From Pseudomonas shirazensis (GTDB taxonomy: Bacteria > Pseudomonadota > Gammaproteobacteria > Pseudomonadales > Pseudomonadaceae), in assembly GCF_014268785.2 (NCBI RefSeq), contig NZ_JABWRD020000003.1, forward strand, positions 186,001 to 250,000: a stretch of DNA of 64,000 nt, given 5' to 3'. Numbering within the stretch: position 1 is the stretch's first letter; each line of letters begins with the position of its first letter. This document shows positions 31,863 to 40,472 of the stretch, piece after piece. Below the pieces are notes generated by a model that had not been told where the DNA came from, did not search any database, and worked only from the letters and a program-made list of their open reading frames with translations. Both the position numbers and the translations under genes were made by a program.

Positions 31863-34646
31863 ATGAAAAAGCTCATTGCCGGCCTGCTTGGCCCGCTGCT
31901 GCTCGGCGCCTGCGCAGCGCTGCCTGACGCCGATACACCGCTGCCGTGGGACACGGCAGTAAGCCAAGGCACCCTGGCCAACGGCCTGCAATACCGGCTG
32001 GTGCGCGAGACCAGCCAGCCCGGCCGGCTCGATTTGCGTCTGGCGGTCAACGCCGGCTCCATCGACGAAGCTGAAGACCAGGTTGGCGTCGCGCACATGG
32101 TCGAGCACTTGCTGTTCCACAGCCGCGCCGGGCAGAACAGCAACGTGCGCGAGCGCATGACCGAGCTGGGCTGGGTGCAGGGCAGGCACTTCAATGCCAT
32201 GACCAACTATGAACGCACCCAGTACATGCTCAGCCCGCCGGCTGGCGTGAAGCAGACGCCGCAGGCCTTGCAGGTACTTGCAGACATGGTTTTTGCGGCT
32301 GACTACACGGCGGCGGACCTTGAGCGCGAGCGGCCGATTGTCATCGAAGAATGGCGCGGCGGCCTTGGCGTGGCCCAGCGCATGAACCAGCAACGCACGG
32401 CGTCGCAGCGGGTCGGCTCGCGCTACCCCGAACACCGCACCATCGGCAATGAAGCGGCGATCCGCAGTGCCAGCCTGGGCAGCCTGCAGGCGTACCAGGC
32501 GAAGTGGTACCAGCCTGGCAACATGGTCATCTCGGCGGTCGGTGACTTTGAACCGGCGGCGATTCTGGCGCAGATCGAGCAGGCCTTCGGCAAGGCCGCC
32601 GGCACTGGCAGCCCGGCGCGGGCCTATCGCGACCTGCCGCTGGACAACAGCCTCAAGGTCTTCCACCTGCACGACCCGCAGTCGGGCAGCAATCAAGTCT
32701 CGCTGCTGCTGCGCCTGCATGAGCCGGACAGCCGCGGCAGCAGCCGCAATGCCTTGCGTGAGCGGCTGATCGACCGCATGACCCTGGCCGTCCTGCTCGA
32801 CAGCCTGCGCCGCCAACCGCTGCAACCGGGCGTGCGTAGCCTGATTGCGCAGAAGACCCTGATTGGCAGTCAGTCGACCGTGCTGGGTATCGCCGCCGGT
32901 GTCGAGGGCCAGGCCCACGATCAGGCGCTACGCCAGTTGCTCAGCGAGATCGAGCGGCTGCGCCAGCATGGGTTCAGCGAGGCCGATTTCCAACGTGAGC
33001 AGGCGCATATTCGCGGCCTCGGTAAGAAGACGGTGGCCAATACCAAAGCGCGCAGCTTCGAACAGTGGGTCGAGCAATTGAGCAACGCTACTGCCCCTGA
33101 AGGGCGGGTGACTGATCGTCAGGCCACCGCCGGGCGTTATCTTGAAGTGCTTGAGCAGATCGATCGCAGCGACCTTGAGCAGCGCCTGCAGCGCTGGCTC
33201 GCCAGCCGTGACCGGGTGCTGCAGATCAGCGCGCCAGAGGCCAGCCTGGTGCGCCTGCCGACGGTCGCGCAAGTCGAAGCGCTGCAGGCAAGCATTGCCC
33301 AGACATGCCTGTCGGCACCCGTCAGCGAAGCGCCCAAGGTCGCTGCAACGCCTCGCTTCGAGCTGCCTGCACCCGGCCCGGCCGGCACCATCGTTGCGCG
33401 CAAGGCTTTTGCTCAAGAGCAGGTCGAGCACTGGCAGTTGAGCAACGGTGATCGGCTGGTCTGGCTGCGCCGCAACGGCCCGGACGGCAAGTGGTTGCTG
33501 CAAGCGGAATCATCGGCGGGCTACAACATCGACGGCGCGCCGGCTTGGCGCTTGCAGATGGCGGCGCAACTGGCGCTGGCCAGCGCCCCGCAGGCAGGCG
33601 CAAGCCAGGCGTTGGCCGAGTGGCGCAAACAGCAGCGCGCCACCATCAGCCTGGAGCACTCACCGCAGCGCCTGCAGATGAACCTCAGCGCAGCGCCCGA
33701 GCAGCTGCCAAGCCTGTTTCAGAGCTATCGCCTGAGCCAGCAGGCGAACATCGACCCGGCGCTGTTCAGCGAGGCACGCGCTGACCTGCTGGCACGCAGC
33801 AACAGCCGCCCGGATGATGTGCGCAGCCAGCAGGACAGCCAGCAGCGCCGGCTCAAGTTCGGCGCCGATGCCTGGCAGTCGCCAACGCCTGCCACGCTGC
33901 AAGCGTTGACCAGCGAGCAACTGGGTGCTGATTGGCAGCGCTTGGCGGGTGCGCCAGTAACCTATTACCTGATGGCCGACATTGACCCTGCCCAACTGGA
34001 GCCGCTGGTGCGCGAGCAGCTCGCCAGCGTGCCGCGCACGTCCGCCTTGCCGAGCAAGCCGGTTATGCAGCAACCCGGCCAGCGTCGGCATGACCTGGCC
34101 ATCGCGCTGGAGCCCAGGGCGGTGCTCGAGGCCAGCAGTTATCAGCCGCAGGCCTGGAGCCCTGAAGCGGCCATGCGCGTGGCCACCCTGCGTGATCTGG
34201 CCAACCAGCGCCTCAAGCAGCGCCTGCGCGGGGAAGCCTCGGGGATCTACCGCTTGCAGTTCGACAGCGAACTCAACCCACAGACCCAGCGCATCGAGAG
34301 CCGCTTGAACTTCACCTGCGACCCGGCCCGGGTCGATGAGCTGTGGGCGCTGGCGCAGCAGACCCTGGCCGAGCTGGACGTCGACGGGCAATGGGTTGCT
34401 GCGCAGCGGCGAGAGCTGTCCCGCCAGGAAGCCAAGCGCCGTGACGACCCGCAAACCCAGTTCAAGCGCTTGATCCTCAGCGAGCGTCACTGGCAAGACC
34501 CACGCTACCTGCGTACCCAGGCACAATTACCGGCAGCGCTAAGCTTGCCGGCCCTGCAGCAGCAGGCGCGGCAGTTGTTCCCTCAGGCCAATCAGGTGCA
34601 GTTGCGCTTGCTGCCGTCGGTGACTGCGCTGGAGCAGGCGCTGTGA
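31863..34646 (+). CDS. PqqL/FusC-like M16 zinc protease, predicted lipoprotein
   Basis: A 927-residue inverzincin, close to the 931 residues of E. coli PqqL. The N terminus is a lipoprotein signal with lipobox L-G-A-C (Cys17). The active-site motif H78-M-V-E81-H82 is intact, and the distal metal ligand is in IEEW (Glu162/163), about 80 residues on. Four M16 repeats are expected (two active-like, two inactive). Homologues of this type cleave imported ferredoxin in the periplasm to release iron. ATG at 31863 is chosen over GTG at 31851, as it starts the signal sequence directly. It lies 29 bases after the receptor stop, and the ABC transporter start overlaps its stop. Confidence 0.92.
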   Translation: MKKLIAGLLGPLLLGACAALPDADTPLPWDTAVSQGTLANGLQYRLVRETSQPGRLDLRLAVNAGSIDEAEDQVGVAHMVEHLLFHSRAGQNSNVRERMTELGWVQGRHFNAMTNYERTQYMLSPPAGVKQTPQALQVLADMVFAADYTAADLERERPIVIEEWRGGLGVAQRMNQQRTASQRVGSRYPEHRTIGNEAAIRSASLGSLQAYQAKWYQPGNMVISAVGDFEPAAILAQIEQAFGKAAGTGSPARAYRDLPLDNSLKVFHLHDPQSGSNQVSLLLRLHEPDSRGSSRNALRERLIDRMTLAVLLDSLRRQPLQPGVRSLIAQKTLIGSQSTVLGIAAGVEGQAHDQALRQLLSEIERLRQHGFSEADFQREQAHIRGLGKKTVANTKARSFEQWVEQLSNATAPEGRVTDRQATAGRYLEVLEQIDRSDLEQRLQRWLASRDRVLQISAPEASLVRLPTVAQVEALQASIAQTCLSAPVSEAPKVAATPRFELPAPGPAGTIVARKAFAQEQVEHWQLSNGDRLVWLRRNGPDGKWLLQAESSAGYNIDGAPAWRLQMAAQLALASAPQAGASQALAEWRKQQRATISLEHSPQRLQMNLSAAPEQLPSLFQSYRLSQQANIDPALFSEARADLLARSNSRPDDVRSQQDSQQRRLKFGADAWQSPTPATLQALTSEQLGADWQRLAGAPVTYYLMADIDPAQLEPLVREQLASVPRTSALPSKPVMQQPGQRRHDLAIALEPRAVLEASSYQPQAWSPEAAMRVATLRDLANQRLKQRLRGEASGIYRLQFDSELNPQTQRIESRLNFTCDPARVDELWALAQQTLAELDVDGQWVAAQRRELSRQEAKRRDDPQTQFKRLILSERHWQDPRYLRTQAQLPAALSLPALQQQARQLFPQANQVQLRLLPSVTALEQAL

Positions 34647-36310
34647 ATACGCTGCGCAGATTCGTCCGTCTGAGCCGCCCTTTTTGGCATGATCGCGGCC
34701 AGTGGCAGGGCTGGTTGATGCTGGCGGCAGTGATCGGCCTGGGCTTGCTGGTGGTGCAGATCAACGTGCTGATCAACAGCTGGAGCAAGGCTTTCTACGA
34801 CACCCTGGCGGCGTTCGATACCGCTGCCTTGTATGGGCTGGTGGGCCAGTACGCGCTGTACCTGGGCGCCTACGTGCTGATCATCGTCGGCCTAGATTAC
34901 ATCCGCAAACGTCTTGAACTGCGCTGGCGCCAGGCGATGACCGCACGCCTGACCGATGCCTGGCTGGCCGATCACGCCTTCTATCGGCTGGGCCTGAGCG
35001 GCGAGCCGGACAACCCTGACCAGCGTATCGCCCAGGACGTCGACCTGATGGTGGGGCTGAGCATCGAGCTGGTGGCGTCACTGGTGATCAACCTGGCCCA
35101 GGTCGGTGCCTTTGCGCTGATCCTGTGGAACCTGTCCGGGGTGCAGACCTTCAGCCTGTTCGGCGAGACCTTCACCGTACACGGCTATTTACTGTGGATC
35201 GTGGTCATCTACACCCTGACCGGTAGTGTCCTCACGCACCTGATCGGCAAGCCGCTGCACGCGCTGAACTATGAACGCGAGCATCGTGAAGCGGACTTTC
35301 GCGCGAGCTTGCTGCGCAAGCGCGACCATGCCGAGCAGATCGCCCTGTACCGCGGCGAAGGGGTTGAGCGCGAGCAACTGGCCCGGCGTTTTCAGGCGAT
35401 TGCGAGCAACTGGCGGCAGTTGATCGGCCGTGAGCGCGACCTGAGCTTGTTTACCGTCGCCTATCAGCGCTTGAGCCTGATCATTCCGGTGTTCGCGGCC
35501 ATGCCGGCGTTCATGAGCAAAGCCATCACCCTGGGTGGCTTGATGCAGATCCGCAGCGCCTTCAGCGCTGTGCACGATTCGTTGAGCTGGTTCATCAAGC
35601 TGTACAACAAGCTGGTGCGCTGGAGCGCGGCACTGGAGCGGCTGGATCAGTTCGAGCGGGCCATCGAAGCCAGCCGGCAGCAGGTAGTCAGTGCGCCGCA
35701 GGGTAGTTGCCTGTGCGCGCAAGGGCTGACCCTGTGCCGGCCAGATGGCAGCGCGCTGCTGAGCAATCTCGATCTGCGGGTGGGCCAGGGCCAGTGGCTG
35801 CGCCTGGCCGGCCGCAGCGGATTGGGCAAGTCGACCCTGCTGCGCACCCTGCAAGGCTTGTGGCCGTACTGCCGGGGTAATTGGCAGTTGCCGCCCGGGC
35901 GCAGCCTGCTGCTGCCGCAAAAGCCGTATCTGCCGCAGATGCGCCTGCATGAACTGCTGGCGTATCCGCAGTTGCAGCGCTTCGACGATGTGCTGTTGAT
36001 CGACGCACTGGTCAAGGTCGGTTTGAGCGAACTGGTCAGCCGCCTGGGTGACGAAGCAGAGTGGGAGCGGGTGCTCAGTGGCGGTGAACAACAGCGCCTG
36101 AGCCTGGCGCGGACGTTGCTGTACCAACCCGACACGCTGTACCTGGACGAAGCCACCAGCCAGCTCGACTTCAACGCCGCCTATGGCCTGTTGCGCATGC
36201 TCCGTCGCGAGTTGCCGCAGTGTACCGTGGTAGGGGTGACCCACCAGGTCGGCCTCGGCGAATTGTTCGAGCGCACGCTGGAGCTGGAGCCCCAGCCCCA
36301 GCCCGCATGA
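34643..36310 (+). CDS. YddA-like fused permease/ATPase ABC transporter
   Basis: A 555-residue half transporter of the ABC_membrane_2 family (relatives: YddA, SbmA, ABCD). The N-terminal 330 residues contain about six transmembrane helices with the family SKAFYDTL segment and the EAA-like HREADFRASLLRKRD. The ATPase domain has Walker A GRSGLGKST (about 392-400), signature LSGGEQQRLSLAR and Walker B LYLDEATSQLD. It starts with GTG overlapping the protease stop (GTGA), so the two are translated together. In the Fus/PqqL scheme this protein would move processed material or peptides across the inner membrane; the direction is unproven. Confidence 0.9.
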   Translation: MNTLRRFVRLSRPFWHDRGQWQGWLMLAAVIGLGLLVVQINVLINSWSKAFYDTLAAFDTAALYGLVGQYALYLGAYVLIIVGLDYIRKRLELRWRQAMTARLTDAWLADHAFYRLGLSGEPDNPDQRIAQDVDLMVGLSIELVASLVINLAQVGAFALILWNLSGVQTFSLFGETFTVHGYLLWIVVIYTLTGSVLTHLIGKPLHALNYEREHREADFRASLLRKRDHAEQIALYRGEGVEREQLARRFQAIASNWRQLIGRERDLSLFTVAYQRLSLIIPVFAAMPAFMSKAITLGGLMQIRSAFSAVHDSLSWFIKLYNKLVRWSAALERLDQFERAIEASRQQVVSAPQGSCLCAQGLTLCRPDGSALLSNLDLRVGQGQWLRLAGRSGLGKSTLLRTLQGLWPYCRGNWQLPPGRSLLLPQKPYLPQMRLHELLAYPQLQRFDDVLLIDALVKVGLSELVSRLGDEAEWERVLSGGEQQRLSLARTLLYQPDTLYLDEATSQLDFNAAYGLLRMLRRELPQCTVVGVTHQVGLGELFERTLELEPQPQPA

Positions 36311-36316
36311 GCCGAA

Positions 36317-36574
36317 TCAGGCGCGGTTGTTGAACTGCGCCAACGCCGGCAGCAGCTGTTTTTCGATGGCCTGGCGCACTGCCGGGAGGATCGTCGCGCT
36401 GCCGGTGTACATCTGCTCGACCATGCCCTTGAGTGCACGTGCGTTGGGTTCGGTCAGCCCGCGCACGACCACTTCGCAGGCTTGCTCGGCGCTGGCGCCG
36501 GCGGGAATATCAAAGCCGCGAGCGCGCATTTGCCCCAGCAGGTCGTCCTGATCAATCAAATCCGCATGCATCAT
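36317..36574 (-). CDS. Small conserved hypothetical protein
   Basis: An 85-residue acidic, helical protein starting MMHADLID with no signal peptide or membrane segment. It contains a central EQACEVVVRGLTEPNARALKG helix pair and a C-terminal helix. I do not recognise the family. It is convergent with the ABC transporter gene (6 bases between the stops) and its ribosome site AGGGA lies about eight bases before the start at 36574. It is not obviously linked to either neighbour. Confidence 0.65.
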   Translation of the reverse strand: MMHADLIDQDDLLGQMRARGFDIPAGASAEQACEVVVRGLTEPNARALKGMVEQMYTGSATILPAVRQAIEKQLLPALAQFNNRA

Positions 36575-36803
36575 GGTTGTTGTCCCTTCTTATCGCCAAG
36601 AGAGTGCTGCTGTGATTTACGACCGATTCTGTGACGACCGCGACATGCCCGCAACAACAGAATGCCGACATGGCTGCTTTGGCTATGAACAGGTCGCTCA
36701 TGGCTAACTCGATCAACCAATGGGCCCGCACACTGGGGTCATTCACCGCAACGTGGGGTTTGGTCACCCTGACTCGTCACAGTGAATATCGCTCACTCTC
36801 CCG
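36575..36803 (+). ncRNA. Candidate small RNA gene ending in a strong plus-strand terminator
   Basis: The 240 bases between two minus-strand genes end, on the plus strand, in a canonical terminator (36804-36837, T8). No convincing plus-strand protein gene lies upstream: the only reading frame there, about 71 codons from 36631, lacks a ribosome site and runs through the terminator. A short plus-strand transcript, or read-through from the ABC transporter gene antisense to the hypothetical gene, would explain the terminator. The RNA 5' end is not located. Confidence 0.3.
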
Positions 36804-36837
36804 CCCCGACAGCTCACGGCTTGTCGGGGTTTTTTTT
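36804..36837 (+). terminator. Plus-strand Rho-independent terminator overlapping the 3' end of cdhB
   Basis: CCCCGACA (36804-36811) pairs with TGTCGGGG (36822-36829) and is followed by eight T residues. The cdhB stop codon lies in the loop, and the A8 on the opposite strand encodes its Lys-Lys end. On the minus strand no U-run follows the hairpin. Confidence 0.85.
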
Positions 36838-37305
36838 GCCCGGTAGCTGCAAGGTACGACCGATCCATGTATCTGCTGGCAATGGCGCTTGAGCCGCAAC
36901 CATGGCCTGCAGTTGCGACCGGCTGTAGTCGCTGAACGGCACCGAACTCGGCCCGGCCAAGTCCACGTGCAACAGCATCTGCTCGCTGGCCGCCAGTGCC
37001 TGTTCGAGGTCTGCCCGGTGCAGGCTGTGGTAAAGGTGCAGGCGTTTGTTGTCAAAGCCGAGGATGTGGGTTTGCACCCACACCTCGCTGCCCAGTTTGA
37101 CCTCGTGCAGGTAGTTGATATGTGCCTCGAGGGTAAACAGCGAATGGCCGCTGTGCCCACGCGCGTCGGCGTCCAGGCCGATCTGCTCCATCAGCGCATC
37201 GGTGGCGTAGCTGAAGATCAACAGGTAATAGGCATCGCGCAGGTGGCCGTTGTAGTCGACCCAGTCCGCCTGGACTGGGGTGCGGTAGGTAATCTGGGCA
37301 GGCAT
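36814..37305 (-). CDS. cdhB: Betainyl-CoA thioesterase CdhB
   Basis: A 163-residue hot-dog-fold thioesterase of the 4-hydroxybenzoyl-CoA thioesterase type. The active-site Asp lies in VDYNGHLRDAYYL, the normal D-x-N/M-G-H motif, followed by SLFTLEAHINYLHEV. In the carnitine pathway it hydrolyses betainyl-CoA, the product of CdhC, to betaine and CoA. The start at 37305 has GAGGAG upstream. The gene follows cdhA after 10 bases, so they are co-transcribed. Its last codons lie within a plus-strand terminator. Confidence 0.9.
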   Translation of the reverse strand: MPAQITYRTPVQADWVDYNGHLRDAYYLLIFSYATDALMEQIGLDADARGHSGHSLFTLEAHINYLHEVKLGSEVWVQTHILGFDNKRLHLYHSLHRADLEQALAASEQMLLHVDLAGPSSVPFSDYSRSQLQAMVAAQAPLPADTWIGRTLQLPGKKNPDKP

Positions 37306-37315
37306 CGTCTGCTCC

Positions 37316-38281
37316 TCAGTCCGCAAAGCTCATGCCGTGCTGGGCTTTGCTGGTTTTCACCGCTTCCAGCACGGCCAGCAGGGTGTCGTCACGGTAGCGT
37401 TCAAGGGCCGCGATACTGCGCTCGCCGAGTTGCTCCGAGGTGCCTGCAACCACGTCTTCGATCAACTGTTCGCTGAGCTCCGGCGCGGCTAGGTAGGTCC
37501 AGGGCAGCTTCAGCGCCGGGCCGAACTGGGCCATGAAGTGGCGCATGCCAGCGTCGCCACCCGCCAGAGTGTAGGTGAGGAAGGTGCCCATGAACGACCA
37601 GCGCAGGCCGGCGCCAAAGCGGATCGCATCGTCGATCTCGCCGGTGGTGGCGACGCCGTCGTTGACCAGGTGCAAGGCCTCGCGCCAGAGCGCTTCTAGC
37701 AGGCGGTCGGCGATAAAACCGGGAACTTCCTTGCGCACGTGCAGCGGGCGCATGCCGAGTGCGGTGTAAATGACCTTGGCGGCTTCGATGGCTTCGGCAG
37801 CGGTATTGCGGCCGCCAACGATTTCGACCAGCGGCAGCAAATAGACCGGGTTGAACGGGTGGCCGACCATGCAGCGTTCGGGGTGGCTGGCCGACTCGTA
37901 GAATTCACTCGGCAGCAGCCCTGAGGTGCTCGAGGCGATGATTGCAGCGGGCTTGGCGGCAGCGCTGATGCGCGCATGCAGATCGAGCTTGAGCTCCAGT
38001 CGCTCGGGTGCGCTTTCCTGGATGAAGTCGGCGTTGCGCACGCAGTCTTCGATGCTGTCGACAAAGCGCAGCCGCTGTTGCGCGGCACCTGCGCCAAGGC
38101 CTTGCTTCTCAAGCGCGGGCCAGGCATTGGCGACGCGTTGGCGCAGGGCTTGTTCGGCGCCAGGGGCTGGGTCCCAGGCGATTACATCGAGGCCGTGGGC
38201 AAGGGCGCGGGCGACCCAGCCGCTGCCGATGACGCCACTGCCAAGCGCGGCAAAAATCTTGATATCGGTAATGAAAGGCAT
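37316..38281 (-). CDS. cdhA: L-carnitine dehydrogenase CdhA
   Basis: A 321-residue NAD-dependent dehydrogenase of the 3-hydroxyacyl-CoA dehydrogenase family. The dinucleotide motif is G14-x-G16-x-x-G19 (GSGVIGSGW) and catalytic His is in GHPFNPVYLLPLVE. It oxidises carnitine to 3-dehydrocarnitine. The operon order on the minus strand is caiX, cdhC, cdhA, cdhB, as in other pseudomonads. The C terminus is of normal length. Confidence 0.93.
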   Translation of the reverse strand: MPFITDIKIFAALGSGVIGSGWVARALAHGLDVIAWDPAPGAEQALRQRVANAWPALEKQGLGAGAAQQRLRFVDSIEDCVRNADFIQESAPERLELKLDLHARISAAAKPAAIIASSTSGLLPSEFYESASHPERCMVGHPFNPVYLLPLVEIVGGRNTAAEAIEAAKVIYTALGMRPLHVRKEVPGFIADRLLEALWREALHLVNDGVATTGEIDDAIRFGAGLRWSFMGTFLTYTLAGGDAGMRHFMAQFGPALKLPWTYLAAPELSEQLIEDVVAGTSEQLGERSIAALERYRDDTLLAVLEAVKTSKAQHGMSFAD

Positions 38282-38299
38282 GTTCGACTCCTGAGGGAA

Positions 38300-39184
38300 T
38301 TACCGGCGCTTGAGGTTCATTTTTGCCCGACCTTCAGCCGGCGTGAGCACGCGTGCACCGAGCCGGCCGAGGATCTCCACTGCACGCTCGACCAGCTGGC
38401 CGTTGCTGGCCAGCACGCCTTTGTCCAGGTACAGGTTGTCTTCCAGGCCGACCCGCACGTTGCCGCCGAGCAGCACCGCTTGCGCGGCCATCGGCATCTG
38501 CATGCGGCCAATGCCGAAGCCAGCCCAGGTCGCGCCCGGCGGCAGGTTGTCGACCATTGCCTTCATGGTCCCGGTGTCGGCTGGCGCGCCCCAGGGGATG
38601 CCCAGGCACAGCTGGAACAGCGGGTCATCGAGCAGGCCTTCCTTGATCATCTGCTTGGCGAACCACAGGTGGCCGGTGTCGAAGATTTCCAGCTCGGCCT
38701 TGACCCCCAGCTCGGTGATCCGTTTGGCGCCCGCGCGCAGTTGCGCCGGGGTCGATACGTAGATGGCGTTGCCATCACCGAAGTTGAGCGTGCCGCAGTC
38801 CAGCGTGCAGATTTCCGGCAGCAGCGCTTCGATGTGCGCCAGCCGCTCCAGCGGACCGATCAGGTCGGTGCCGGGGCCGAACTCCATCGGCGACTCGCCA
38901 GGGCCGATTTCCAGGTCGCCACCCATGCCGGCGGTGAGGTTGACGATGATGTCGACGTCGGCCTCGCGGATGCGCTGCATGACTTCGCGGTACAGCTCGA
39001 CGTCACGGCTGAAGCGGCCGGTCTGCGGGTCGCGGACATGGCAGTGGACGACCGTGGCGCCGGCCTTGGCGGCCTCGACCGCGGCGGCGGCGATCTGCGC
39101 CGGGGTGATCGGCACCAGGTGGCTTTTGGCGACCGTGTCGCCAGCGCCGGTGAGGGCGCAGGTAATGATGACGTCGTGGTTCAT
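38300..39184 (-). CDS. cdhC: 3-dehydrocarnitine cleavage enzyme CdhC (BKACE family)
   Basis: A 294-residue beta-keto acid cleavage enzyme. The metal-binding His47 and His49 are in VVHCHVRD, and the acyl-CoA-binding region with GPLERLAHIEAL and the active-site GIPWG motif are present. It reacts 3-dehydrocarnitine with acetyl-CoA to give betainyl-CoA and acetoacetate. The start at 39184 (MNHDVIITCAL) is chosen because it has AGGAA upstream and begins the family domain; the longer in-frame reading runs through an REP element. It is separated from cdhA by 18 bases. Confidence 0.93.
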   Translation of the reverse strand: MNHDVIITCALTGAGDTVAKSHLVPITPAQIAAAAVEAAKAGATVVHCHVRDPQTGRFSRDVELYREVMQRIREADVDIIVNLTAGMGGDLEIGPGESPMEFGPGTDLIGPLERLAHIEALLPEICTLDCGTLNFGDGNAIYVSTPAQLRAGAKRITELGVKAELEIFDTGHLWFAKQMIKEGLLDDPLFQLCLGIPWGAPADTGTMKAMVDNLPPGATWAGFGIGRMQMPMAAQAVLLGGNVRVGLEDNLYLDKGVLASNGQLVERAVEILGRLGARVLTPAEGRAKMNLKRR

Positions 39185-39235
39185 GCTGGGGTTCCTGGCT
39201 AGAAGTCTGGATGGCGGGGGCTGTACGCGGTCCGT

Positions 39236-39364
39236 GTAGGAGCGGCCTTGCCGGGGCGCCGGACCGGTCGGAAAGGGTCGCGTAGCGGCCCCCAGCAATC
39301 TGTGGCGCGGCATAAATCGTGGGGCCGCTACGCAGCCCTTTTCGCGACACAAGGCCGCTCCTAC
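39236..39364. repeat. REP doublet between caiX and cdhC
   Basis: Opens with GTAGGAGCGGCCTTGCCGGG and closes with GACACAAGGCCGCTCCTAC, so the two ends form inverted REPs around a 35-base core. The left half carries the GCCGGACCGGTCGG variant, shared with the copy at 57869. It lies inside the caiX-cdhCAB transcription unit and may set relative mRNA levels. Confidence 0.85.
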
Positions 39365-39382
39365 AAGGACCGCGTAGGTCGC

Positions 39383-40327
39383 TTAGTTGGCGCTGAGCTT
39401 GAGGTTGTCGGCAGCCGGCTTGCCGTCGAAAGTGGTTACCCCTTCAAGCCAGCGGGCTTTGTCTTCGGGGTGCTCCTGCAGCCATTTGCGGGCTGATTCC
39501 AGCGCGTCCTTGTGATCGAGCAGCGGCTGCATCATGCGGCTCTCGGTCTCGGCGCTGAAGGTCAGGTTGGCCAGCAGCCGGCTGGCGTTGGGGCAGCGCT
39601 CGGCATAGTCAGGCGCGGTCACCGTCCACACTGTGGCGCGGCCTTCGTCCGGGCCGAGGGCGTCTTCACTGGCGCCCAGGTAGACCATGTCGATATTGAC
39701 GTTCATCGGGTGTGGGGTCCAACCGAAGAACACCACCGCTTCCTTGCGCCGTACCGCGCGGTCAACCGCCGCGAGCATGCCGGCCTCGCTGGACTCGACC
39801 AGCTGGAACTTGCCCAGGCCGAACTGGTTCTTGGCGATCATCGCCTTGATCTGGGTATTGGCGCCTGAACCAGGCTCTATGCCGTAGATCTTGCCGCCCA
39901 GCTGTTTCTCGAACTTGTGGATGTCGGCAAAGCTTTGCAGGCCCTGATCGGCCAGGTACTTGGGCACCGCCAGGGTAGCGCGGGCATCGTTCAGGCTCGG
40001 CTCAGCGAGCACCTTGACCTGCTTGGCCTCGACGAACGGGGTGATGGTCTGGTTCATGATCGGGTTCCAGTAACCGAGGAACATGTCCAGGCGCTTGTCG
40101 CGGATGCCGGCAAAGATGATCTGTTGCGAGGCACTGGTCTGTTTGGTCTGGTAACCCAGGCCATCGAGCAATACCTGAGCCATGGCGCTGGTGGCGATGA
40201 CGTCGGTCCAGTTGACCACGCCGAGGCGGACCTTCTGGCACACCGCAGGTTCGCCAGCAAATGCTGGCAGGGCAAAGCTGGTACTCAACACAAGGGGTAA
40301 CAGGCTGCGGCGGATCAAGCTGTGCAT
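39383..40327 (-). CDS. caiX: Carnitine-binding periplasmic protein CaiX
   Basis: A 314-residue secreted binding protein with the signal peptide MHSLIRRSLLPLVLSTSF and cleavage after AFA. It is a paralogue of CbcX, with matching ligand-cage segments NWTDV, FLGYWNPIMN, YGIEPGSGAN and FFGWTPHPMN. There is no permease beside it, so it probably works with the CbcWV core, as shown for P. aeruginosa. The start at 40327 has GGAG upstream. It is divergent from cdhR; the shared region has a 21-base-period repeat. Confidence 0.93.
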   Translation of the reverse strand: MHSLIRRSLLPLVLSTSFALPAFAGEPAVCQKVRLGVVNWTDVIATSAMAQVLLDGLGYQTKQTSASQQIIFAGIRDKRLDMFLGYWNPIMNQTITPFVEAKQVKVLAEPSLNDARATLAVPKYLADQGLQSFADIHKFEKQLGGKIYGIEPGSGANTQIKAMIAKNQFGLGKFQLVESSEAGMLAAVDRAVRRKEAVVFFGWTPHPMNVNIDMVYLGASEDALGPDEGRATVWTVTAPDYAERCPNASRLLANLTFSAETESRMMQPLLDHKDALESARKWLQEHPEDKARWLEGVTTFDGKPAADNLKLSAN

Positions 40328-40417
40328 GGTGGCTCTCCATCGGCAGTGCATGTTGTTATGGTGGGCGACCTCTGCGGGCCGTGTGACTAAGCTACCCGGC
40401 AAGCCCAGGCAAAAGTC

Positions 40418-40451
40418 GCACGCTGGCGACCAACATTTGCACCCTGGCGAC
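40418..40451. promoter_or_regulatory. Direct repeat with 21-base period in the caiX/cdhR intergenic region
   Basis: GCACGCTGGCGAC at 40418-40430 and GCACCCTGGCGAC at 40439-40451 differ at one base and are 21 bases apart. They lie 90 bases before the caiX start and 22 bases before the cdhR start. This is the arrangement expected for an AraC-type activator, most likely CdhR; proximity to the cdhR start also suggests autoregulation. Confidence 0.6.
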
Positions 40452-40472
40452 TACCTTGTGCGGGAGCCCTCG

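Noticed and set aside
27188..36310. Recently acquired genomic island
   Set aside because: No integrase, tRNA junction, direct repeats or obvious base-composition shift was seen around the sigma/receptor/protease/ABC locus, so recent transfer is not supported, although an older acquisition cannot be excluded.
36631..36846. Small plus-strand protein of 71 residues
   Set aside because: It lacks a ribosome binding site, runs through a strong terminator and resembles no family; an RNA explanation is preferred.
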